Source: JAVVHH01 sp963848035
GTDB lineage: Bacteria; Pseudomonadota; Alphaproteobacteria; Acetobacterales; Acetobacteraceae
Assembly: GCA_963848035.1 (NCBI GenBank)
Contig: CAWKCD010000001.1
Location: forward strand, 3,224,001 to 3,288,000
Direction: 5' to 3'
Length of the DNA stretch: 64,000 nt
Of the stretch, positions 36,768-44,772 are shown one piece after another. Position 1 is the stretch's first letter, and each line of letters starts with the position of its first letter. The notes beneath the pieces were generated by a model. That model had not been told where the DNA came from. It did not search any database and was given only the letters and a program-made list of their open reading frames with translations. Made by a program: the position numbers and the translations under genes.

Positions 36768-38511
36768 GTGAGTCGGGTTGCGGCGTTGGGGTTGTTGTTT
36801 CCGTTCTTGCGGCCGTATCGGGGGCGGGCGTTGGGGGCGGCGGCTGCGTTGGCGATTGCGGCCGGGCTGGTGTTGGGGTTGGGGCAGGGGGTTCGGCGGC
36901 TGATCGATCAGGGGTTCGCGGCGGCGGATCGGGGGCATCTGGATCGGGCGGCGTTGGTGATGGTGGGCGTCGTGGTGGCGTTGGGGGTCACTACGGGGGT
37001 GCGGTTCTACTTGGTGTCTTGGTTGGGGGAGCGGGTGGCGGCGGATATCCGCGCTGCGATGTTCGCTCGGGTGCTGACGCTGTCGCCGCCGTTCTTCGAG
37101 ACGATGCGGACGGGCGATGTCCTGACGCGGTTGAACACGGATACGACGCTGCTGCAGGGGCTGGTGGGATCGGCGGTTTCGCAGTGGTTGCGGAGCCTTG
37201 TCATTGCGCTGGGCGCTTTGGCGATGCTGGTGTTCACGAGCGCGAAGCTGGCGGGGATCGTGGTGTTGGTGGTGCCGTTCGTGGTGGCGCCGCTGATCCT
37301 GTTCGGGCGGCGGGAGCGGCGGTTGGCGCGGGTGGCGCAGGACCGGATTGCTGACTTAGGGGCTTATGCGGAGGAGACGGTGAATGCGCTGCGGACGGTG
37401 CAGGCGTTCACGCATGAGGGGGTGGATCGGGCGCGGTTCTCGGGGCGGATCGAGGCGAGCGTCGCGGCGGCGATGAAGCGGGTGGGGGTGCGGGCCGGGC
37501 TGATCGGGCTGGTGATCGTGTTGGGGTTCGGGGCGATCACGTTCAGCCTTTGGGTTGGGGGGTTGGATGTGGTGGCGGGGCGGTTGTCGGGAGGCGAGCT
37601 GTCGGCGTTCGTGTTCTATGCGGTGCTGGTGGCGACGAGTTCGGCGAGCTTGAGCGAGTTGTGGGGCGAGGTGCAGCGGGCGAGCGGGGCGGCGGAGCGG
37701 ATCCGGGAGTTGTTGGACGAGCGGCCGTTGGTGGTGGCGCCGGCGGACCCGGTGGCGTTGCCGGCGGTGCGGGCGGGGGGGAGCGCGGTCCGGTTCGAGG
37801 GGGTGTCGTTCCGGTATCCGTCGCGGCCGGATCGGTCGGCGTTGGATGGGTTTTCGCTCGAGGTGCGGCCGGGGGAGACGGTGGCGCTGGTGGGGCCGAG
37901 CGGGGCGGGGAAGACGACGGTGTTCCAACTGTTGCTGCGGTTTTACGATCCGGCGTCGGGGTCGATCTGGTTGGACGGGGTCGATCTGCGGACGGCGGAT
38001 CCGGAGGCGGTGCGGCAGCGGATCGGGCTGGTGAGCCAGGAGCCGGTGATCTTCGGGGCGGATGTTTGGGACAACATCCGGTATGGGCGGCCGGGGGCGA
38101 CGGATGCGGAGGTCCGGGCGGCGGCGGAGGCGGCTTCGGCGGATTTCGTGAGCGAGTTGCCGCAGGGGTTCTCGACGTTCCTGGGGGAGAAGGGCGTGCG
38201 GCTGTCGGGCGGGCAGCGGCAGCGGATCGCGATCGCGCGGGCGATCCTGCGGGATGCGCCGGTGCTGCTGCTGGACGAGGCGACGAGTGCCTTGGACGCG
38301 GAGAGCGAGGCGGCGGTGCAGCTGGCGTTGGCGCGGCTGGCGGCAGGATCGGACGACGATCGTGATCGCGCATCGGCTGGCGACGGTGCGGCGGGCGGAC
38401 CGGATCGTGGTGCTGGACGACGGCCGGGTCGTGGCGACGGGGACGCATGAGGCGCTGGTGGGGGATGGCGGATTGTATGCGCGGCTGGCGGCGCTGCAGT
38501 TCGCGGCTTGA
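36768..38511 (+). pseudogene. ABC exporter, fused permease-ATPase, disrupted by one-base insertion
   Basis: MsbA/ATM1-type half-transporter of about 580 aa. Six-helix membrane domain in residues 1-300 (EETVNALRTVQAFTHEG marks the coupling region), then the ATPase: ALVGPSGAGKTTVFQLLLRF Walker A, VRLSGGQRQRIAIARAIL signature and VLLLDEATSALDAESE Walker B. After LARLAAG the frame changes: an extra T near 38349 puts the H-loop part TTIVIAHRLATVRRADRIVV and the end in the next frame, stopping at 38511; the uncorrected reading stops at 38450 without the H-loop His. GTG 36768 is chosen for its GGGGGAG site. Substrate (lipid, drug or peptide) unknown. Confidence 0.85.
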
Positions 38512-38591
38512 GGGGAAATCGTCGCGGTCCCTTCCAACCGTTTGGCTTCGGGCCACATAGTCTCGGCGTGACTTGGTGCGGACCGGCTTCG

Positions 38592-40830
38592 ATGTCTAAG
38601 TATATCGTTACACGTGCGAATATTCTGGTGTTCTTTGTTCTGGTCGCGATCTTGATCGTGGTCGGCGGGGTGACTTGGGACCGGTTCAATGCGGTCACGG
38701 AGGCGCGGTCGTGGGTTCGGCATACGTATGACGTGATCGGCGGCATCAAGGATCTCGATCTCGCGATCCACGACGTCTCGGCGGGGCAGCTCACCTATCT
38801 GCTGCGGGGCGACGATGCGGCGCTGGGGCCCTACGAGGAGGCGCTGGGGCAGGTGTCGCTGACGGAAGGGGCGCTGCAGCATCAGACGGCGGACAATCCG
38901 ACGCAGCAGGAGCGGCTGCGCAGCCTCGGGCCGCTGGTGCAGCGCAAGCTGTCGGTGCTGGCGCAGACGGTGCAGCTGCGGCGGGACGGTCGGGCGGAGG
39001 CGGCGTTGCAGGCGCTGGGGAGCGCGTCGGCGCTGGGGGTGGACCGGGACATCCATGCCACGCTGGCGCTCATGGTGTCCGACGAGGAGAAGTTGCTGCG
39101 GGATCGGGTGGCGACGGCGTCGAGCCGGTCGAACTGGGTGCTGGCGCTGGTCGGGTTGCTGACCCTGATGGCGAGCGGGATGCTGGTTTGGGCGGCTTGG
39201 ATGATGAATTAGGCCTGGGCGGGCGCGCATCGGTCGGAGGCGGCGCAGCGGACGGTGGCGCAGCGGCTGCAGACGTCGCTGGACAGTTTGAGCCAGGGGA
39301 TCGCGGTGTTCGGCGCGGATTGGCGGCTGACGAACTGGAACGAGTGTTTCCAGGTGCTGCTGGACCTGCCGCCGGCGATGGTGCGGGCGGAGGCGCCGTA
39401 TGCGGTGTTCTACGAGCAGGTGGTGGAGGATGGGGCGCCATTGCTGGAGAGCGAGGACCAGATCCAACACGGGGTGCGGCAGACCGGCGAGGTGGTGGAA
39501 TACGAGCGGCGGCGGGCGGACGGGCGGCGAGTTGGAGGTGAGGCGGACGGCGACGCCGGAGGGCGGGTTCGTGCTGACGATCTCGGACCGGACGAAGCGG
39601 GCGCAGGCGGATGCGGTGCTGCGGGAGTCGCAGAAGATGCAGGCGATCGGTCAGCTCACGGGCGGGATCGCGCATGATTTCAACAATCTGCTGACGGTGG
39701 TGCTGGGGAATTTGGAGTTCATCCGGACGAAGCCGTCGGACGAGCAGCGGCTGCAGACGCGGCTGGAGCGGGCGATCTGGGCGGCGCAGCGGGGAGCGAC
39801 GCTAACGCGGCAGTTGCTGGCGTTCGCGCGCAAGCAGCCGCTGGCGCCGGCGGCGCTGGATCTGGGGGCGACGATGCCGGAGCTGGTGCCGCTGCTGCGG
39901 CGGACGCTGGGGGAGCATATCGAGGTTCGTTACGTGGAGACGGCCGGGCTGTGGCCGGCGATGGCGGACCCGGCGCAGTTGGAGAGCGCGGTGCTGAACC
40001 TGGCGCTGAATGCGCGCGACGCGATGCCGGGCGGGGGGCGGCTGACGATCGAGCTGGCGAACAAGGTGCTCGATGCGGAGTATGCGGGGCGGCATCAGGA
40101 GGTGACGGCGGGGGATTACACGATGCTGGCCGTGTCGGACACGGGGCACGGGATGACGCCGGAGGTGATGGCGCGGGTGTTCGAGCCGTTCTTCACGACC
40201 AAGCCGGACGGGAAGGGGACGGGGCTGGGGCTGGCGATGGTGTTCGGGTTCGTCAAGCAGTCGGGCGGGCACGTGAAGCTGTATTCGGAGCCCGGCGAGG
40301 GGACGACGGTGCGGCTATACCTGCCGCGAGCGGTGGGGGCTGCGGCGGCGGCGTCGCAGCGGAGCGGAGGGCCGGTGGAACTGCCGCGGGGGACGGCGAC
40401 GGTGCTGGTGGTGGAGGACGAGCCGGCGGTGCGGGAGATCGCGGTCGCGATCCTCGCGGATCTCGGTTACCGGGTGCTGCAGGCGGCGGACGGGGACGAG
40501 GGGCTGCTGGTGTTCGGGGCGCACGCGCCGGCGGTGGATATGCTGCTGACGGACGTGGTGCTGCCGGGCAAGGTGCGCGGGCGGGAGTTGGCGGAGCGGA
40601 TCACGGCGATCCGGCCGGAGGTGAGCGTTCTTTTCATGTCCGGCTACACGGAGAATTCGATCGTGCACAACGGTCGGCTGGATGACGGGGTGCAGTTGAT
40701 CAGCAAGCCGTTCCAGCGGGATCAGTTGGCGCGGAAAGTGGCCGAGACGCTGGCGCGGCGGCCGGCGTTCGTCCGGGACGAGAAGGTCGTGGATCTGAAG
40801 CCGCGAAGTTCGCCCGGCGCGGTCGGCTGA
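38592..40830 (+). pseudogene. CHASE3 hybrid sensor histidine kinase-receiver, disrupted by TAG and a frameshift
   Basis: Ancestral protein about 745 aa: TM1 (NILVFFVLVAILIVVGGVTW), CHASE3-type periplasmic domain (about residues 35-180), TM2 (NWVLALVGLLTLMASGMLVW), a PAS-like domain (SLDSLSQGIAVFGADWRLTN), HisKA with GGIAHDFNNLLTVVLGN (phospho-acceptor His), ATPase with NARDAMPGGGRL, SDTGHGMTPEV and KGTGLGLAMVFGFVK, and a receiver with LVVEDEPAVREIA and MLLTDVVLPG. A TAG at 39210-39212 interrupts just after TM2 in the same frame, and one extra base near 39525-39530 shifts the frame before the kinase core. Both must be undone for a working kinase. Confidence 0.85.
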
Positions 40831-40849
40831 CCAGGCCGGGCGGGGCCGC

Positions 40850-41137
40850 TCAGCGGTTATAGGGCGTGTAGGGCGCCTGAGGCGGGGGACGGCCGTAATT
40901 GTCGTCGGTGCGGCGGCGGTCGTCGTCGCCGCGGTGGTTGCCGCGGGCGAGACGGGCTTCGTCCTCGCGGCCTTTCTGGTAGCCGCGTTCGTAGGCGTCG
41001 CGGACGGCGCGGTCCTGGTCCCGGTTGCCGTTCATGAGACCCTGCAGTGCGGGGGGCAGGTTCTGGGCATTGGCGAGGGTGGGGGACGATAGGGCGATCA
41101 GGGCCGCGACGGCGGCTGATTTGATGATGGGTCGCAT
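40850..41137 (-). CDS. Small secreted protein, Arg/Asp-rich
   Basis: 95 aa with a signal peptide (IIKSAAVAALIALSSPTLAN, cleavage after ANA) and a mature part rich in charged residues (YERGYQKGREDEARLARGN) ending in a Pro/Tyr tail (RPPPQAPYTPYNR). Strong GGAGG site 7 bases before the ATG. No family recognised. Divergent from the monooxygenase-like gene. Confidence 0.72.
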   Translation of the reverse strand: MRPIIKSAAVAALIALSSPTLANAQNLPPALQGLMNGNRDQDRAVRDAYERGYQKGREDEARLARGNHRGDDDRRRTDDNYGRPPPQAPYTPYNR

Positions 41138-41276
41138 TGGTTTCCTCCGGTGACTGGCTGAGGGAACAACGTGACGGAGGCTCAAAGGTGGCATGACGGA
41201 TTTGGGGCGTGCCGCGCCGAGGGTTTCGAGGGGTGGGCGAGCGACTATGTTCAGGTCTAGCGTGGAGGAGGCTGGG

Positions 41277-41597
41277 ATGTTCATTGCGATGAACCGGTTC
41301 AAGGTGCTGGCGGGGGCGGAGCAGGAGTTCGAGCAGATGTGGCTGAACCGGGATTCGTTCCTGGCCGGGGTGCCGGGCTTCGTGGAGTTCCACATGCTGC
41401 GGGGGCCGGTGCGGGAGGATCACGTGCTGTACTCGTCGCACACGGTTTGGCAGTCGAAGGCGGCGTTCGAGGCTTGGACGACGTCGGAGGCGTTCCGGGC
41501 GGCGCATCGGGGGGCTGGCGGGACACGGCCGCTCTATGCGGGGCATCCGGAGTTCGAGGGGTTCGAGGTGATCCAGACATTGGGGCGGGCGGCCTAG
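41277..41597 (+). CDS. Antibiotic biosynthesis monooxygenase/HmoA-like protein
   Basis: 106-aa ferredoxin-like ABM domain: MFIAMNRFKVLAGAEQEFEQ, PGFVEFHMLRGP and YSSHTVWQSKAAFEAWTTSE match the small heme-degrading monooxygenase (IsdG/HmoA-like) or ABM pattern; the VWQSKAAFEAW motif is typical. Whether it degrades heme is unknown. GGAGG lies 8 bases before ATG 41277. Confidence 0.82.
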   Translation: MFIAMNRFKVLAGAEQEFEQMWLNRDSFLAGVPGFVEFHMLRGPVREDHVLYSSHTVWQSKAAFEAWTTSEAFRAAHRGAGGTRPLYAGHPEFEGFEVIQTLGRAA

Positions 41598-41607
41598 CGG
41601 CTGGTCG

Positions 41608-41727
41608 AAAACCTCGCTGGCGGCCGTCTGGCGGCGATCTCCTGCGCTTCGATGCTCGCGACCTCAACGGTCGCTGCGCTTCGATGCTCGGGGATCACCG
41701 CCGGCTCACTCGCCATCGAGGTTTTCT
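41608..41727. repeat. 120-bp palindromic-ended repeat element, copy B
   Basis: Ends GAAAACCTCG (41608-41617) and its complement (41718-41727). The interior closely follows copy A, including two CTTCGATGCTC boxes. It lies tail-to-tail between two genes, and the stop codon of the minus-strand neighbour is inside it. Confidence 0.75.
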
Positions 41728-42443
41728 GTGCCGGTTCGGGGGGCGCTGGGCGGTTTGCCCCAGTGCTGCAGGAGGGGGAGGAGTTTGGGCGGGCAGGTTT
41801 CGGCGGTGACGCTGTCGCCGGGCTGATAGAGGTATCCGGTCGTGGATAGGGCGGCGCGGAGGTCTTCGAAGGCGGGGGACTGGTCGGTTCGGAAGGTTAG
41901 GCGCAGTGGGTCGGCGCCGGGGAAGCGTAACGAGAATTCGGCGTAGCGGCCGGTTTTGGCGATCGAGCAGTCGGATTGAACCGCTTGCAGGTCGGACCAG
42001 GCGTGGGCGTGGTCGGCGGCGAAGGGGCGGTGGATCGTGACGCCCCCGGGGCTGAGGCAGAACGACGAGCGTGCGATGGCTTGCCAGCAGAGGGCGGCGA
42101 GGATGGCGCACGAGAGCGCGACGGCGGTGGTTTGCAGGCAGTGGCGGGCGAGGCGGCGGATGATGCTGGTTGGCGGCAGCAGCTCGGTCCAGAGGAATAG
42201 GGGCGCGGGTAGGCAGAGCATCAGGGCTTGGGATGTGATGCAGGCGAGTAGTCCGAGCAGGATTGCGGTGGTGGGGAGGTCAGTTCCGGACCAGAAGGTG
42301 TCGCTGGGGCAGGTGCGGGCGGTGTCGAGGGCGGTGCGCAGATAGAAGAAGGTCGCGGGGGCGGTGATCAGGCCGATGGCGGCGAAGAGGTTGCTTTCCG
42401 CTGGGGTGAGGGGTTTTCGGGCGAGGTCGGACGGTGCGGGCAT
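41706..42443 (-). CDS. Hypothetical membrane protein
   Basis: 245 aa; helices at NLFAAIGLITAPATFFYLRT, TAILLGLLACITSQALMLCL and TTAVALSCAILAALCWQAIA, then a soluble C-terminal domain of about 110 residues (GGVTIHRPFAADHAHAWSDL) that has a PH-like beta pattern. No family assigned. Its last 7 codons and stop lie in repeat copy B, so the present C-terminus may have been set by that insertion. Confidence 0.6.
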   Translation of the reverse strand: MPAPSDLARKPLTPAESNLFAAIGLITAPATFFYLRTALDTARTCPSDTFWSGTDLPTTAILLGLLACITSQALMLCLPAPLFLWTELLPPTSIIRRLARHCLQTTAVALSCAILAALCWQAIARSSFCLSPGGVTIHRPFAADHAHAWSDLQAVQSDCSIAKTGRYAEFSLRFPGADPLRLTFRTDQSPAFEDLRAALSTTGYLYQPGDSVTAETCPPKLLPLLQHWGKPPSAPRTGTENLDGE

Positions 42444-42530
42444 GATCCGATCGCTTGGGGCTTGGCCGATCGATCATAGCGAGGTGGGGGTTACTGCTTG
42501 GTGAACGGGTGCGTGGGTGGGGTGTGGTTT

Positions 42531-42579
42531 GTGCCGCCCTGGATCGCCACGCCGCCGAGGGGCGGCTCGCGATGACGGG
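42531..42579 (+). repeat. REP-like dispersed repeat, copy 5
   Basis: GTGCCGCCCTGGATCGCCAC then GGCGGCTCGCGATGACGG; same variant as copy 3. In the 157-bp gap between the membrane protein start and the selenoprotein gene stop. Confidence 0.75.
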
Positions 42580-42600
42580 GGTGGGGAGGGGCGGGTCGGG

Positions 42601-43767
42601 TTAGATGAAGGGGGTTGGGACGAAGAAGCGGGCGCCGACGGTTTTCAGGGCGTTGTTTTCGCTGGCCAGTGCGGTGGTGCGGAGGGCGCGGAGGGTTTGG
42701 GCGGCGGCGGTTCGGGACCAGAACCAGTCGTTGATCTGGCGGCTGGCGGGGGCGGGGCCGTCGGCTTGGGCGGCTTCGCTGTAGAGGGCCTTGATGTCGT
42801 CGGCCATGAAGCGGGCGGCCAGGGCGGTGGTTTCGTGGGGCGGGACTTGGGGGAGTTCGCCGGCGATCACGGCGGCGGCGAGGCGGGGCCAGGCTTCGGG
42901 GGGCAGGGCGGAGAGGCCGACCGTGGTGCGGCCGTAGCGGGATTGGGCGCGCATCCAGGCGGGGTGGATCTCGGCGAGTTCGGCGGCGAAGTCGTCGCTG
43001 GGGGTGAGATTGGGCGGTTGCCAGCCGGGTTGGTCGCTCCAGCCGGAGGGATCGTCGGGGAAGTCCTCGAGGATGACGGGGCCGTCCTGGCGTTCGAGCA
43101 GGCGGAGGGCTTGCATGATGACCCGGCGCTGGAAAGCGGGGTTTTCGGGCTCGCCGAGGGGGCGGCCGAGTTGGAACGGGGTCCAGAGGCCGCGGGGCGG
43201 GCGCGTCTGTTCCATCTGGTAGCGGACGAGGCCGAGGGCGACGGTGGCGATGCCGCGGGTCTCGAGCATGTGGGCCAGCGCGCTCACGGCGCGCGTGCAG
43301 AGCGGTCAGACGGGGCTGAGCAGGACGCTGTCGATGCGCTCCTGGCGGAGCTGGCCGGCGATCTGGTCGGCGGCGGGCTCCATGCCGGCCGGGTCGGAGG
43401 CGCCGAGGATGGTGTAGTTGGTGTCGGCGATGCCGGCGATGACGCCTTCGGCGGCGAGTTCGCGCAGGCGGTCGACGGGGTAGATGGTGTTGAGGTCGCG
43501 CTGGTAGCCGCTGCGATCGTGGTTGATCGAGACGTGGGTCATGAGGATGTCGGCGGACGGGATGTCGGCGGCGAGGGTGCGGTGGCCGGTGTCGCCGAAA
43601 TGGAACGGGGCGTCGCCGCGGCGGATGAGGGCGGCGGAGCTGATGATGGCGACGCGGCGGTCGGCGAGGGCGGGCCCGGTGACGAAGGGGTGGGTGTCGA
43701 AGCTGGGGCAGGAGATGGTGGCGGCGACGGTGCGGGTGGGTTCGGGGATGTCTTCGAGGCGCGCCAT
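42601..43767 (-). CDS. GrdB/PrdB-family selenoprotein candidate with in-frame UGA (Sec154)
   Basis: 388-aa reading frame of the glycine/sarcosine/betaine/D-proline reductase selenoprotein B family (GRDB), if the UGA at 43308-43306 is read as selenocysteine. Before it: VSINHDRSGYQRDLNTIYPV and DRLRELAAEGVIAGIADTNY, typical of the family; across it: DSVLLSPV-Sec-PLCTRAVSALAHML, the U-x-x-C active site. After it the frame continues to a normal TAA at 42603-42601. Cys-containing relatives have Cys at this place. Reading the UGA as stop would give a 153-aa protein without an active site; a separate downstream gene from GTG 43287 is possible but would lack a ribosome site. Start ATG 43767 (MARLEDIPEP) is likely. 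The substrate is unknown. No Sec-machinery genes are in the window. Confidence 0.78.
43274..43298 (-). promoter_or_regulatory. SECIS-like hairpin after the in-frame UGA
   Basis: Reading minus: 6-bp stem GCGCGC / GCGCGC (43294-43289 and 43283-43278) closing loop CGTGA, which lies 18-22 bases after the UGA. It can be extended by three outer pairs with single-base bulges (A and U). Bacterial SECIS elements sit in this window and present G and U in a small apical loop. The high GC of the region makes hairpins common, so this is supportive only. Confidence 0.5.
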
Positions 43768-43831
43768 GGTCGACACCGTTTTGGTTGTTGGGGATGGCAG
43801 CATAGGGCGGGGGGTGGGCGCAAGCGCCGGG

Positions 43832-44404
43832 TTAGGGGATTGGCGGCAAAGCGTGGTGGGCGCGGAGCATGTTGATGGCGAGAATGCCCTGGCCGATGGC
43901 GTCGGTGAGGGCGGTGTGGTCGTGGGCGGGGGCGCCGGCGAACCAGGATCGGGGGAAGTTACGCTTGGCGGCTTGGCGGAAGGGCGTCTTGAGGATGGCG
44001 GCGGCGTAGCTCTTGAGGTCGAGCGGGGCGAAGCCGCAGGGGTCGGCGCCGGTGAAGCGGTGGAGGTACCAGTGGTGCCACATGTGGTCGAAGGCGGCGG
44101 GGTAGCCGACGAAGATGGGGCGGCGGGGGAGGGCGTCGATGAAGGCGCGGTAGGCGGGAATGGCTTCGGCCGGGTCGCGTTGGTTGGTTTGGGTGGCAGC
44201 GTAGGGGACGGGGTTCTGGGCCCAGAAGGCGGCGGTCTCGGGGTGAGGGGCGGCGCCGGGGAGGGGAAGGAGGTTGACGGCGAAGGTGGCGAGGAGGGTG
44301 CGGTCGAGGTCGAAGGCGGCGGCGCCGAGGGAGAGCATGGAGTTGGGGCCGGGGATGGGGCCGTCGGCTTCGATGTCGACGGAGAGGTAGATGTCGGGTT
44401 GCAT
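43832..44404 (-). CDS. DEDD-type 3'-5' exonuclease domain protein
   Basis: 190-aa DnaQ-like exonuclease: LSVDIEADGPIPGPNSMLSL carries the first Asp-x-Glu metal motif, GYPAAFDHMWHHWYLHRF the second Asp, and GAPAHDHTALTDAIGQG the final His-Asp. Stand-alone domain, no polymerase; might act on DNA or RNA ends. Starts 2 bp after the stop of the putative immunity gene, so it is probably in the same transcript as the toxin-like gene. Confidence 0.83.
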   Translation of the reverse strand: MQPDIYLSVDIEADGPIPGPNSMLSLGAAAFDLDRTLLATFAVNLLPLPGAAPHPETAAFWAQNPVPYAATQTNQRDPAEAIPAYRAFIDALPRRPIFVGYPAAFDHMWHHWYLHRFTGADPCGFAPLDLKSYAAAILKTPFRQAAKRNFPRSWFAGAPAHDHTALTDAIGQGILAINMLRAHHALPPIP

Positions 44405-44406
44405 GA

Positions 44407-44763
44407 CTAGGCCAGGGAGATCTCGTCGCCGATCTCTTGGCCGTCCTCGTCTAGGGGGATGTATTCGAGGGTGAATTCGAGCTGCCGGGCCTGGGCGAGC
44501 TGCAGGAGTGGACGGAGGCGGTCGGCGGCGGCTTCGGTCGGGGCGTCGATCTTGCCTTCCATGAGGTAGTTCGGCGGTTGGTCCGGGCGCCGGCGGCCTT
44601 CGTGGCAGAACAGGTAGAAGCCTTCGGCCTCGTGGACGATCTCCATACCGGCGAGGCGGTCCTGGATCTTGAAGTCGTCGGTCTGCAGCCAGGCGCGGAG
44701 CATCCCGAGGACGGTGTCGAAATCGCCGCCGCTGAGCCAGCCGTGGAACGAGGTGCTTGGCAT
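44407..44763 (-). CDS. Small acidic protein, putative immunity partner
   Basis: 118 aa, no family recognised; soluble and acidic, with GGDFDTVLGMLRAWLQTDDF, FYLFCHEGRRRPDQPP and LEFTLEYIPLDEDGQEIGDE. It starts 9 bp after the stop of the 1122-aa toxin-like protein, with AGGA 8 bases before its ATG. A small acidic gene directly 3' of a polymorphic toxin is the usual place for its immunity protein; this role is inferred from position only. Confidence 0.6.
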   Translation of the reverse strand: MPSTSFHGWLSGGDFDTVLGMLRAWLQTDDFKIQDRLAGMEIVHEAEGFYLFCHEGRRRPDQPPNYLMEGKIDAPTEAAADRLRPLLQLAQARQLEFTLEYIPLDEDGQEIGDEISLA

Positions 44764-44772
44764 CGGTTGGTC

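Noticed and set aside
42601..43287. Separate gene starting with GTG just after the UGA of the selenoprotein candidate
   Set aside because: No ribosome-binding site of its own, and its sequence continues the GRDB family in the same frame; one Sec-containing gene explains both halves better.
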